Source: Aphis gossypii
Lineage: Eukaryota; Arthropoda; Insecta; Hemiptera; Aphididae
Assembly: GCF_020184175.1 (NCBI RefSeq)
Contig: NC_065531.1
Span: forward strand, 35,733,213-35,797,212
Reading direction: 5' to 3'
Length of the DNA stretch: 64,000 bases
The notes beneath the pieces were generated by a model. It saw nothing but the letters and a program-made list of their open reading frames with translations. It ran no database searches and was not told where the DNA came from. Every line of letters starts with the position of its first letter. Within the stretch, counting starts at the first letter, position 1. Shown here in pieces: positions 13,911 to 27,110 of this stretch. The position numbers were made by a program, and so were the translations under genes.

Positions 13911-16900
13911 TACCACTTAATATCAATATAAAATGTATTAATAGTCGCGTTGGGTAAATGGTAATGCAGTACGCCTGTTGTCGAGATTCTTTCCCGAAGA
14001 CCTTGTGTAACACCTTTCACGGTCATTATAATAATATAATTTTAGCAATACACATTATCGTTTTTGTAGTGCACGCCTACAACAGCTAGAACGTTCATAT
14101 GTTTTTATCTCTCCTATCCTAGGACAGGATTTATGTTGAATTTAAAAGAGGAAAAATCCTTCATAAAATGTTTTTATCGCCACGTGCCTCATGTGAAAGT
14201 AAAGTAGAACAGACAAAAAAATCACGATCGAGTATTTCATTTTGAAAAACCACGCAAGAATGTCGTGACGGCTGAGTAAGAATCACATTCCGCTATATCA
14301 ACACTAAAACTACTCGTAGTAAACAGTAATAAATTAACATTACCTATGAAACCTTCAATGATCGCTGTAGTGTACAATATCATTATATTACAGAATGTTG
14401 TATGTGTATTGTTTAATAACACTGTATTTTGGTTTCAAAAAATATTTCTACAAGATAGATCCTAAACTGCGTCTGCAAATATGAAATAACACATGATTAA
14501 CAAAGCTACTGTAAATATTTGAAATTCATTAATAATACGATCATTTTGTAATATTAACACCATACGTATAATACTTCAAAAATTTTATCATTATATTGTA
14601 ATAGACCGAAGAAAATTTGTGATAACTCAAAGTTTTTTTTACGACTTGTTTATAGTTTTTACAGAATTCTAAACTTGTAACATTTAACTTCTGTGCAATA
14701 CATTAAAACAATATTAAACAACTAACTAAACTGTTTTTAAATTACAACGATAGTTAATTTAATTAATATATATATATTACAGGCTATTACGTATTAATTA
14801 TTTCAATAATTTTGTGCTGATAGTATACTAAGTAACAATAAATAATAATAATAAGCATAATGAGCAAAAGACAAAACTAAAATAAAAATCAAGCTAAAGT
14901 TATAGGTAGCTACATAACAAGTGATATAAAAGTGATTAAAATCGATTTAACACGACTAGTAGGTACTTACACATTTGTTTAAGTGATTAATAGTTATTAG
15001 TTATTATGATGTATCTAATAATACTATTATATTGTTATAAATTACTATAATTTATAAATCATCATAGCTCTCGAACAATTTACAGTTAATTCATAGTATA
15101 ATTTACTATTTTTCATAGTACATTCGAAAATTAATCAAAATCTTTAAAATAAAAGTATCCGTGAAAGTTTGAAAAATCGTATTATGAATTTAATATTTTA
15201 AACAATGTAAAGCGTAATGATTTTTGTTATATTTTTGTATTTAAATTCTCTTCTAAGTAGCACATATACTGTAATCGATGCATAGTAGAATGTGCTGTAA
15301 GTAATAGTTTTAGTGAAAACCCTGCCCGTAAAATTCCATTTATAATTTTTTAACATAACATTGTTTTAAATATGTTTAAAATGTTTATATTAGTTGTAAA
15401 ATAAAATTATTTTTGAGTGTAGAAAGTTTTTAGTTACAGCCCGATGGTAACATTTATTGTTAAATAAGTTTTTAAGCCAGTTGGTGAAACAAATAAAATG
15501 TTGTGTTCTTCTTTTCACTTTGTTCACGTCTAACATCCTAAAATCAAAGTACAACTTGTATCGTGTGTTATTTCGGCAATTTAAACGCATTGAAAAAATA
15601 TTATCTAAGTTCAATACCAAAACTTAATTTCTAAAGGAAGTGTAACTTATAATAATGTATACATTTAAACATAATTGTATGCTTTAGAGATTTACATTTA
15701 TTTTGCAAGAAAAGACATGAAGTGATTTTTGAAGTAGAACTTGATAGTAACAGTTTTCAAAGTAATATTGTTTTAATATTGTATTTTTACAGTGTATAAA
15801 TAATGTTCATTTAGGGATATTACTAGAATAAAAATAGTATAATAATTAGCTGTTAGTTTTAAATCTAAAATTTATTTTTGGAAGGTTATTCTACAAAAGG
15901 TTAGGTCAACAGAAATAGATTTAAGCTTCCATGATGTGTTACCGTTAAATTGAATGCTCTGCACTTACATTATATTGGTTAATTATTATAAAATGAAAGG
16001 TTAAATCTCTTGAAGGAAACGATAAAAACATCAATCTTTCTCATGCCCTTGGAGGGCCACACCATGAATTTCACTGACTGACGACTGTATCCAATAAATA
16101 TTTTACAGTGTTATTTTTTTATTTGCAATATAATGTCTTTGTTAAAAAGTGAAAAAAATAACATTGTTTTATACGATTTGATATGATTGTTAAACTTATC
16201 GAAGAGCACCGATTCCGGCAGGTATTACCAAAAGGTAAAAAAAAAAATAGTCAAATTACTCTCAAATGATAATATATCTATAATATGAGGTTGTTTCTTA
16301 AATCACTAATGTATTTAAATCCTAGGATTTCTCTCTAGGATATAGTATTTAAGTTTTTAGATAAATTGTATTTATTCAATGGTTATGAATTAGATCGTCG
16401 TCTTCTAATCAACTTAACTTTTTTTACCTTTTTTGTTTATCAGTGCATTTTTGAACAGTATAATTAATGTTTTATGTTTTTAATTATTATAGTTCTTTTA
16501 CAGCGAATTAGATATACTTTAATGTTTTGGACGGAACACAAAATTAAAAATTTGACTACTTTTATATCGTGTAGATTTTTTCTTACGCTAAATATGTTAC
16601 CAATTTTATGTATTTTAATATTATTTAATAGACTTATAAAATAAATAGATTATCTTATTATTATATTTTGAGCTATAGATTACGAGAACTAATTATATTC
16701 TTGATTATTTTATTTGATAATGTATGTATACAATTAATGAAACATTTGTTTTTAATAATAATTTATACTGTATTTTTTATACAGCAATGATCAATGCATA
16801 CTTAAAACTCAAAATACAATAATTATTCTCATTTAATAGATTAAAAAAATTAAGAGTTTAAACATAATACATAGGTATATCCTAAATATTATAAATTCTA

Positions 16901-17280
16901 ACACACACACACACACACCTGCGCTCGCATACAATTCATCATTACATGTCCGGTAATCTCATATACTTCTGCTGGTTGAGCTATTTAAATCCACTGAACT
17001 TAAATAATCATAATTATTGTAAATAATAGATTTAGTTTAGTGCTTAAATTGTTACACTATTACACGTAGTATGGACGGTATGGTATTTTATTTACTGAGT
17101 GTGCGTATTGGCAAGCACGTAATATAGTTGGTGATCGAGCGCGTGTATTAATATTTAATATTATATAGTATATTATACCTATATATCTCGGACTATGTAA
17201 TTTCTATTTTAAACATAATATAATATGTGAATAAACAATCATTTAATCAGAAAATGTCAAATGTACTATAATATGTTATT
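13850..17280. other. Intergenic region, no gene recognised
   Basis: A GC-richer stretch at about 13,940-14,280 may include upstream regulatory sequence of the transporter gene. The rest is AT-rich. Open frames at 14237-14422 and 15390-15620 (minus) lack recognisable motifs. A (CA)n microsatellite occupies 16900-16918. Confidence 0.45.
16900..16918. repeat. (AC)9 microsatellite
   Basis: Perfect AC/CA dinucleotide repeat in intergenic DNA. Confidence 0.95.
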
Positions 17281-17284
17281 GGTG

Positions 17285-17581
17285 TAGTAAACCATTTCCT
17301 AGTACTGTATTTTTACATCCGTTGGATGACTTTGGTGCTCCTTGTCCTTTTGACTTTCTTGATTATGAAATCCATATTCATGGATATTATTTAATTGTAG
17401 CATATTAAAATGATTGATTAAAAAAGTCATATTTTTATATATATTCATGGATATTATGTTAAAACAACTTCTATGTATATAATTCTATAAAGCAATCTGG
17501 TGGCTCTGTTAGGATCACACCTCGGATATGGTTAGGTATATACAGGGATACTACTTAGCACATAAGTTAGGAATTACTTAT
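17285..17581 (+). repeat. Direct repeat D, left copy
   Basis: A 297-bp segment starting tagtaaacc and ending attacttat. It matches 21385-21655 along its length with small indels; shared blocks include ggatgactttggtg, tttcttgattatgaaat, caacttctatgtatat, ggatatggttaggta and cttagcacataagtta. The pair brackets the retroviral remnant. It could be the terminal repeats of an element or a duplicated flanking repeat. Confidence 0.7.
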
Positions 17582-17849
17582 AAATTATAACAGTAAGTAT
17601 ATTAGGTGCTTAGAAGTTAGAATATTACCATAAACAAAAATTGCAAGCAGTAATTGAAGAAAAAGTTTCATATAACAATAATTAAGCAAAATGTTACAAA
17701 AGTAAAATGTGTCTTCTAGCCCTTATCTGAATTCTAAAAGTAATCAGTGTTCACCGTTTCTTTGACGAAAAATTACACTAGCAAGCCGAGCTTTATTACA
17801 AAAATCGTGGGATTATTAATATCGCAAATTCGCAACATCGTCTTGAGAT

Positions 17850-20786
17850 TTAACAGTTTATACCGATTTAAAAAAATATAATGAACAATGGGATTTAGTT
17901 GATACTTTGATAACGAAAACTGAACAAACGTGTAGAAACGTAAGTCATAACACCGAATTCAATTGTAATAACTTATTATTTATGATAAATTATATTATCA
18001 GATAAGGGAAAGAAAAGAAAAACACATTTTATGTTTCCATTGGGCATCATGATCATATTACGGAACTTAGTATAAGTTTTGCGGATATTGCTAAATTCGC
18101 GCAAACACTTTACGACATATATGATTTTGATGGTATTAAAAAATTCAATTTTGGTATAGGGAGGTTTTTGCTTAGTGAAAAAAAATATTAAGTTAGACAA
18201 AGAACAACTTAAAGTAATTAGGGTTAAGCAGGAATATGAGGAGCGTTAATATTACACGCTACAGTTGCAAATAAGTAATAACCGAACTTAAGAATATAAT
18301 TATAGAACAACATAAAAAAAATATTTTATTTTTAGAAATTTTAATTATATGAGTTTATTATTGACAAAACATTATATGGCGGGAATAGACATTTTATTAA
18401 CCATAATAGAGGATGCTAAGTTTGGACAAATACACCCTTACTTAATGAGACCAAATTATTTACTGACACAATTCCAAAATATAAGGCTGTCGTTACCGAT
18501 AGGAACCGATTTTCCTATCACTGGAAACAGTGAATGACATTTTAAAACTATCAGACGTTAAAATATACTATTCTATAAATAATATTGTATTTGTAATAAC
18601 TTTACCTTACATTTATCAAAATAATTTTATTTTATATAATTTAATACCTAATTGGTTTTGTCAAACCAATATTAATTACATAAATATTGTACCTAGTCAT
18701 AAGTTTATAGTAATAAGTAAAAATAAGGAACATTACGTACCACACGATGCATACGATAGCATACGATGAATTTCACTATAACCAATGTAAACATGCTAGA
18801 GGTTTCCTTTTCTGTCTAGAAATCCAATTCCGCCATCCTAGGAATCTCCAACCGATTTGCGAGGTTCAACTTCTACAGAATCTAAGGGAAGTACCAAATA
18901 CATGTGACATACGACATGTAAGATTACAAGCGACCATTTTTCATAAACTAAGTTACAGAAACAAATGGTTGTACTCTACAGTTGAAGAAGAAATTAAAAT
19001 AAACTGTGAAAACGATTTAAAATGAAGTACACACACTTTAAAGGAGTAGGAATCATTTCAATTAACGAAACATGCACAAGATACGCAACTAGAGATTTAT
19101 TAAGGGGATTCGAACTGGCTGTATTTTCTACCAAAATAGACCTATATTTTGTCAACTGTACTGACTATCCCAGTTATCGGAAAAAAATTACAAAAATATT
19201 TTGAATTCTTCTTGAAATTTACTTAAAAACTAATTTTTTACTTTTTTGAAATTAATCAGTTGAGTCCTTCAAAACTTTAAAATATTATAATAATATTAAA
19301 CTAAACAAAATAATTAAAAATTGTAAGAAAATTGTTTTCAAGTAAACTTCATGATGAATTTTAATATGTTTACGGAATTTGATTCCGATAACTATGAAAG
19401 TCAGTACAGTTGGCACAAGATAGATACTTTTAGACAAAAAAAAAGTAGTAAATAATGTACGTCAATCGCGTGACGGTAAGTATTTAACTTGTGCCTGCGC
19501 GTGCGAAAGTTTCCTGTTTCCTCGAACCTGTCGAGGAGTACATAATAAGCTCAAATCATAAAGTAATAATAATATTTCTCAACATTTTTTTTTTTTTTTT
19601 TTGATAGATATTTCCTTCGTATTTTTTTATTGGTAAAACGTTTTCCATCATAACAATAATGATATAAAATGAATACGTAGCATTACAAATTACAATACAA
19701 AATAGTAGGAGCTGCAAGTAATTATTACAGAATAGCAACTAGCATCGATTCTATCAAATGGCAATAGCCAAACACGAATATACGATAACATCAACAGCAT
19801 ATTATTTAAGTGTCGTTTATAATAATATAATATTCATTTGAACCATTGAGTAATATTATTATTACTCTATGGTTTGAATTTTTATTATATACTCCGAGTC
19901 AAGTTTGAGGAAACAGGAAACTTTCAAACGCGCAAGAACAGGTCAAATACTTACCGTCGCGCGATTGACGTACATTATTTACTACCTTTTATTTTGTTGA
20001 AAAGTATCAATTTTTTGCAAACTATACTGACTGTCCTAGTTATTGGACATATTAATTGAATTCGTCATGAAGTTTACTTGAAAACGATTTTCTTACATTT
20101 TTAATTTAATTTTTTGTTTTTGGTTTAATATTATTATAATATTTTAAAACTCTTAATATTTAAAATTTAATATTTAATTTTTAAAGGACTCAAGTGATTA
20201 ATTTCAAAAAAGTAAAAAGTCATTTTCAAGTAAACTTTATGAAGAATTCAAATACGTTTTTGGAATTTTTTTCCGATAACCAGGTTAGTTAGTACAGTTT
20301 ACAAAATATAGGTCTATTTTGGCAGAAAATACAACCGGGTCGAATCGCCTTAATACCAAGTACCAGTGCTGGAAATAATTTTCGGATTTCGTTCCAACAT
20401 CACTGAACAGGAGTATTAACACGTATCATTGGACATATGTACAATGAAGAATGAAAATGTTATTAACAATCACATGAGTGACTTCAATTTAATTTCAAAA
20501 ACACATTGACAACTACAAGAGTATAATAATAACAAATACAAATTAGCTCGAATAAGGGATGATCAAGATATATACAACTAAGTGTTGTAAGTTATAATTT
20601 TGGTTATCATTATAATAACAATTACATTTATACTAAGAAGAATATTAATAAACAACAGGAAATAGAACAAAACAAACTACAGTAAGAACAAAACTAACTA
20701 TAGTGAGGCTTGAACAAAGTATGAAAATAACCAATCTGGAAGAACCAACGATATCTACAGCATGTGTTTTTCTTATCGCAGAATAA
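17850..20786 (+). pseudogene. Decayed errantivirus-type env (F-like envelope glycoprotein)
   Basis: Broken plus-strand frames at 18349-18537, 18530-18769, 18747-19025 and 19022-19103 read in order like the ectodomain of insect errantivirus envelope proteins, which are related to baculovirus F fusion proteins. Visible features are a CKHARGF-type cysteine segment, spaced cysteines in the C-terminal ectodomain, and N-x-T sites. After the inserted element at 19104-20349, coding similarity resumes. A hydrophobic membrane anchor followed by RR is encoded at about 20591-20640, and a short tail ends at TAA 20784-20786. The part before 18,300 is too decayed to read. Frameshifts and stops make it non-functional. 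No gag or pol is seen. The call rests on pattern recognition by eye. Confidence 0.62.
19104..20349. mobile_element. Long-terminal-inverted-repeat element with TTAA target duplication
   Basis: A 1,246-bp insertion between TTAA at 19100-19103 and TTAA at 20350-20353. The left arm (19104 to about 19524) and right arm (about 19903-20349) are inverted copies about 0.42-0.45 kb long, beginning GGGGATTCGAACTGG and GGCGATTCGACCCGG when read inward. The loop holds a poly(T) run and a smaller hairpin (19838-19878). TTAA duplication is typical of piggyBac-like transposition. There is no transposase, so it is non-autonomous. It interrupts the env remnant; the tail of the frame at 19104-19204 is arm sequence, not env. 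Confidence 0.82.
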
Positions 20787-20879
20787 CCACAATAATTAAC
20801 AAAGACCTATACTTTTTATCCGACACTTAAGACATGTGTAAATCAGTAGATTTAGCTACGGTTCTAATTTTTCATGGGT

Positions 20880-21376
20880 AGTAGTAAACTGACGAAGGTA
20901 CGGAAAGCCTATAGTGCAAAAGGTCAAACACAACATCACGCCACCGGAATAGGCCACTGATCGGGCCTTCTCATTGGTGAACACCGATTTAGATTATCAT
21001 AGTAGTTTTCTATAACGTCAATCATCCTATCCTAATCAGGGCATGTCTCCATATAAATAGGAGCCATTCACAAGCTCTGATCAGAGAAGTCTTACAGGTC
21101 TTACACATGCTTACCCAAAGCCTCTAGGGAGACGTTTTCACAACACTTACTCTCCGGTAGAATACTATTCCGTCGAAAAACTTCTAGTTATAATAAATAT
21201 ATTAATTAATTTGATACAGTTCAATAAACAGTTGTAACTTAATGTTTATCAATCAATAAAGTCTTAATATTTAATATATACATCTTTCAACCTCTTCCAC
21301 TCCAAGTAGCAGCGAACGTGCACTCGTCGTAAAGAAGCGTGTACTAACCCAGCGGTGAGAGCGACGGGTTACTACA
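20880..21376 (+). repeat. 3' LTR of the errantivirus-like element
   Basis: About 0.5 kb directly downstream of the env tail. It starts near agtagtaaactg and ends ttactaca, a matched inverted terminal pair. Inside are a TATA box (atataaatag, 21051-21060), a plausible start region some 25-30 bp later, and AATAAA at 21255-21260. The sequence is GC-richer than its surroundings. No 5' LTR of this type was found in the window. Confidence 0.6.
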
Positions 21377-21384
21377 GGGGCATA

Positions 21385-21655
21385 TAGTAAACCGTGTTTC
21401 CTATTACTGTATATTTACATCCGTGGGATGACTTTGGTGACTTTCTTGATTATGAAATTCGTATTCATGGATATTTAATTGTAGTATATTAAAATGATTG
21501 ATTACGATAGTCATATTTTTATATTCATGGATATTTTGTTGTAAGCAACTTCTATGTATATGATTCTGTTCAGTGGTTCTGTTAGGACCACGCCACGGAT
21601 ATGGTTAGGTACCTATAAACAGGGATACTTAGCACATAAGTTAGAAATTACTTAT
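21385..21655 (+). repeat. Direct repeat D, right copy
   Basis: Second copy of the 17285-17581 repeat, in the same orientation and 4.1 kb away. It begins eight bases after the 3' LTR. It is slightly shorter, through small deletions in the AT-rich part. Confidence 0.7.
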
Positions 21656-24600
21656 ACTAGCCTACTTATTTTTTGGGTACCAAGCTTAAACTCTGCCCAC
21701 AAGTTGAAGTGCAATTAAATTACTTGTTCACTGTTTAATATTACTTATTATTTTATTAAACTCACTGTTTTAAAATATAACCAACATTGGTTTTTATTTT
21801 ATTTTACTTTGCTCTAACATACCTGTGTGACTCTACTCTCAACATTAAATACCAACAACAAGACATGGAAGTATGTCATTGAATAATTAAATGTACAAGT
21901 ATAGTACGAGAGTACTACATCGGAAATGTCTATACAAACTTTCCGATCTAGCAATATACCCAAAATTCTAAGCAAGGAACAAGTTGAACTTTAATGAAAC
22001 ATACTTTTTTAAATATGCACCTTTTTAATCAAGTAATTCTTGGGAATTAGTTAGAAAGTATGAAAAGTACTCACAAAGGTTTGTACCGAGTTCTGCTTGG
22101 AATAAACAATAATTATAAAAATTTAAATTTAAATTATATAATGAATAAAATATACTATACCGTATACAATGATAGTAATAATCAGTTATTATAAAAAAGA
22201 AATTCTTAGCAAACTAAAATGCATAGACAGAAAAGTATAAATTTACAATTATAATTATAACTAATTAACATAAACACGATTTTTTAAAATAAAAATTTAA
22301 AATTCAAAATACGAACAGAAATAAAAGAAAAACTGATGGTTTAAGCCCAACTAATTTACATAAAAATATAATATTATAAAAAAATACCACGTAATTGTTG
22401 TCAACTTTGATAACATAATGCCAGAGACGAAGAGTAATTGAAGACAGCATACAGTTAATGGAAAATAAATATAATATATTAACTTATCCAAAGCAATTTA
22501 TTTTGTTATAATAATATGTATATTATATTATTATTATAAAATTATGTTTTATTTTTGTATTATATTATTTTCAATGTGCGTTGAAGGCTATGTACTATAA
22601 AAATCGAGTGGATTGTTTTGGAAATACCTCGGTCAAAAGATATATTTATATTTTGTATTTATATTATATAAATATAAAAATAAAAATTCTTAACTTAAAC
22701 TCACTTTCCAGCACACAAATTACATGGAATTTATACAATTATTAGTTTTTCTTTTATATAGTAGAATATAGATTAAGAATAATCGTCCATATACTTTGGT
22801 GGTTTAAATCTTTTTAAAATTCTCAATTTTTCAATAGGTACAAATTATGTTTGCTTAAAATTGTATTGTGCTACTACATTTTATGGGGTGATGTTGTGTA
22901 ACGTGAAACATTTTAATAGTTATCTAAAAAATAGAAGTATAATTTTACCTTGAAGATCATCTAAACCTGATACACATACATCGATAATTCGGACAATGTA
23001 TTGGATTTAAAATGGAAAACTAATAAATGAGAAAAAAACATAGGTATTTATAATTAAACAGTAGGTAAGTGCTAGTTAAATTATGATTCAATTGACTTTT
23101 ACAGTAGAATTAACCAGTGCATAATAGAGTACCTATACATTGTAAATTGTAAGAATAGTACTATTGTAAAAAATCTACGGAAATTCAGTTAACAAAATAA
23201 GAAGTATTTGGGTGTTGAAACACCTTCTCCCTCCCACAACACATTACATTTTAATAATCCCTTAAAATTAAAGCATAACACTAAAAAAATCTTAGCTGCT
23301 TACCCCTTAACTATAGCAAAAAATGTATTTGCATTTATGACTTTTTTTGTTTTGTTAAGCATACTGCATACAGGTATATGCGATTGTTTTTATATAATGT
23401 ACGAGTACAATAGGCATATTGTACATCAAAAGTGTTTTCGATGATGAAAACTTTTTAATTTAAACTACTGATAACATACCAACAATTTAATAAATTCTGT
23501 ATAAAAGACATATTTCAGGAGATATTAAAAAATAAAAAATGATTTGAAATATTTATTGATTGGTTAGAAAATAATTTTACTGAAAACTGGTTAATTAAAA
23601 AGACTGACTACGACTTATGCGCACAACATTCCTTTAATTACAGCAAAACTATGTATATGGATATATATATTGTCTCGGGTAAATGTAGTCTTTGCTCTTT
23701 GTTCTCTTCAACTATAAATATTATTGTGGCATTTTAAGATGCTCTTTGTGCATATGACTCCTTTGTATTACGTCACATTGTTCTGAATTAAATTCATTCA
23801 CAAGTCTGAGACAGATTTTTTTAGTAAACAATGTTATACATGAAATATGGTGTCCTGCACAAATTTGTATATCATACTATTTATTTGAGAATGTATTATG
23901 CTGCCACGATAGGATCTTCATTACATCGCAACATACCTACTCATTACCCATAAAGTTAGATTGATTTTTTAAATGTTTAAATTAAAAAAAAAAAGTTCTA
24001 TGATAAACAATACAATTCTAAATATTAAGTTTGTTTTCAATATTTTTAAATTTTAGTATAATGCCAAACTATCATAGGGGGTCATATGTACATTGTGATC
24101 ATGTTTATAGATTTGATCAAGTCATTTATAAACTATATAAACACACGAGGTATATTATATTGTTAAAATTTCAACAAAATCATCAATATAAATAATGGAA
24201 AAGTGGTTAAAAACGATACCCACGAGACATGGTATATATATTATATATCCTACTTGTATGTATGAAACTAGACATTATAAAATATATATTATATGGTGAC
24301 TGAAAATATTATTTTTACAATTCACCGTGAAACTTAAAAATCATTTCTCATCCAAACGATCGAACATAAACCATCATGAACCTATGTATTATATATATGT
24401 TATATTATATCGTTATTCGTTACTATAACCTTATAATTTATAAAGTGCGTGTGGTGTGGTTGGTTTTATAGGTATATTTTACCTTGAAAATGTCAAATAT
24501 TAAACATTCGTGTAGAACTAAATCGTAAGCTTTAATCTGATTTAATGAATTTCAATTGTGATACAAATTACAAATTGTAAAGACATCAATTCGTAAATAT

Positions 24601-26370
24601 TTATGTGTTATATACCTAAATCGTGAAACACGGTGGAAATAAAAACAACATTACATTTGTTAAATTTAGTTAGTGATGATCTTGGTGGTTATAGATATTT
24701 ATTTTTAAACATTTAAGATTATTCAGCAGTATTGTGCTTCATTATAAATTCAGTTTTATCAATTTATTGCATATAGGTAGTATAATAAAAATAACAAGGG
24801 AATGTTATTATAATATATGTAATATGTATGATGTATATTGTTATGTACTTATGGTTAAATATCTTGTTAAATTCAACTGACTAAAAGTAAAATTCAATTA
24901 GGTTGTATTTATTAAAACAGTATCTAAAACGTGAAAAAACTAAATATGAGTGAATAGAAATCAATCAAGTATGTATCTAATTTATTAAATTGTAACTGAA
25001 ACAATATAAATGTGTTTTAAATGATTTTAAATAACGTGGGTTTTATATGACGTGTATACGTTTAATGGTAGAAAAATACTTTAAATTGAAAATTTGAAGG
25101 TAGTTTCTGATCAAAATAATTGGATATAACCTAACCTAACCTACTTTTGAAGGAAAAAATTGAAAAATTACAGTAATTTTTAAATAAATATTGACTATTG
25201 AAAAAAATACGAAAAAAAGGAAAAAATGGAAAATTTTAAGCTAAAGTAGTTTTTGACAATATTAGATTTTTATTTCTTTGCTGTAATTCAAGAAAAAATA
25301 ATTGTAAATACTGAATTTTTCGCTAAATTTTCTTAATAACATTTTATAAATAAAATATAATTTTTTAAAATATATAGGTCGTTGGATTTTATTATGCTAT
25401 TTATATATATTTGAAATTTTTTTGATTTTTTAAGATTGCACTTTTGCATTGAAAGTATAATATAAGGTGTTGTGTGAGTATTTATTTAAAAAAAATTAAA
25501 ACTATTTTGATGATTGAATATTAAATACAAATTTAATTCGTCCTTTATAGTAATTTAATCAATTACAATACATTTTTACTCTCCTATAATAGCATATTAA
25601 TGAAGTTACCTATCCGTCCACTTTTTTTTCGGTGCAATAATAATGCGTCAGTTGAGATTTATAAACATTTATTTTTTTTCATTTGTGATAATTTATAAGT
25701 ATATTTTCACCATTGTTGATATTACATAATATAATGTATATCAACTAATAGGTCAAAAACAATGTGGAACACTGAAACCTTATAAATGTGCCGATTAATT
25801 GCAATTGCTTTTATTGTCTCATAAAGTACTTTAACATTTTTATGAATAAAGTTGTTTTCAATTTCCTAAGAATGTAACTAATTATCATAATTGAGAAAAT
25901 AAATGTCAAACTGAAAACGTCTGTTGAGTAAAAAATAATGCTTAAAGGAACACAAAACACATAAAATAAGCATTTTTTTTATTTGATAGAGTGTTCAATT
26001 ATAAAACAAATAGTACAGGTTGAATGTTTCTCCTCGCATTATTCAATGAATTATGAGGGATTGAAAAAAGACGCCAGACGTTATTCGGACAGGCTCATTT
26101 TAATTGCCTATCTTATACGTGTAAAAGTTCCTTGCTTTACACTACAATTTAGCTACCTACAAATTTAATTTTTGAAATTTAATTTACATACACATTTGTG
26201 ATTTTATGTGTTTAAAACTTTAAAACGATAAAAGTATTAGAACTTAAATACAACGTTTAGTTTTTTAAATAATTAAAATCTAATACTTATATCATCTTAA
26301 ACACAGAAAAAGACACATTTATAAGTAAAATAAATTTCAAAAATAAAATTTTTAGGTAGTTAAATTGAGG

Positions 26371-26662
26371 CATGTAGTTTCAAAACCAGCGATAATCAAA
26401 TTTTTTAAATTTTCAGGAGTAAAAATTTTACTCTAGGATTTTGTAAAAAATATGAATTCATAGGTTTGGAATGCATACTATACAATGTATAATAGGTGTT
26501 TTGTAAAAATATTATTTCAAGAGTTATATACATTTTTAGTTTTGAGATAGCTGATTTTGTTGGATTATTGCAAATTTCATCAAATAGCTGTTTTTTTTTG
26601 TAGATGGCTGGTTTTTTGAAATTGACATTATGATATAGGTGATTTTGAAACTAACATTGGAA
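26371..26662. mobile_element. MITE-like element with inverted ends
   Basis: The left end, tagtttcaaaaccagcgata, is inverse to the right end, tataggtgattttgaaacta. The right half repeats the unit agctgattttg / agctgttttt / ggctggtttt several times. Non-coding and about 290 bp. No convincing target duplication could be fixed. Confidence 0.45.
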
Positions 26663-27090
26663 TATTTTAATAAAAAACAAAATATTAATAAATTATTTAT
26701 GTCTTACTTTTGACAAACTTTAATTTATTTAAATTTATTAACAACAACTAATAAAACTATTAAATATTCTGTCATGCCGAAGACAATATAATATGATATT
26801 TTTGCCGCCAAAAAAAAAGTGTTTGATTATGACTAGTTTTGGAATAAATATCGCCAGATGGGTGTTTTTGATACTATACACGTAAATTGTTGTATATTTC
26901 GAGGAACTTTTAAACGTAGGTACATAATAGGCAATTATGATGAAACAGGGCCATTGATGTCACGCGACTATTCTAAATTTCTGAATATCTCTTAAAGTAA
27001 TATTATTTATTACGTTAGATTTTCACGAAAAAATTTGGTATAGTTATAACTTATAACTACAATAATTTCTCATTAAAAACAATATTATTT

Positions 27091-27110
27091 GTGTGTGTGT
27101 GTGTGTGTGT
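27091..27110. repeat. (GT)10 microsatellite
   Basis: Perfect GT dinucleotide repeat in intergenic DNA. Confidence 0.95.
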
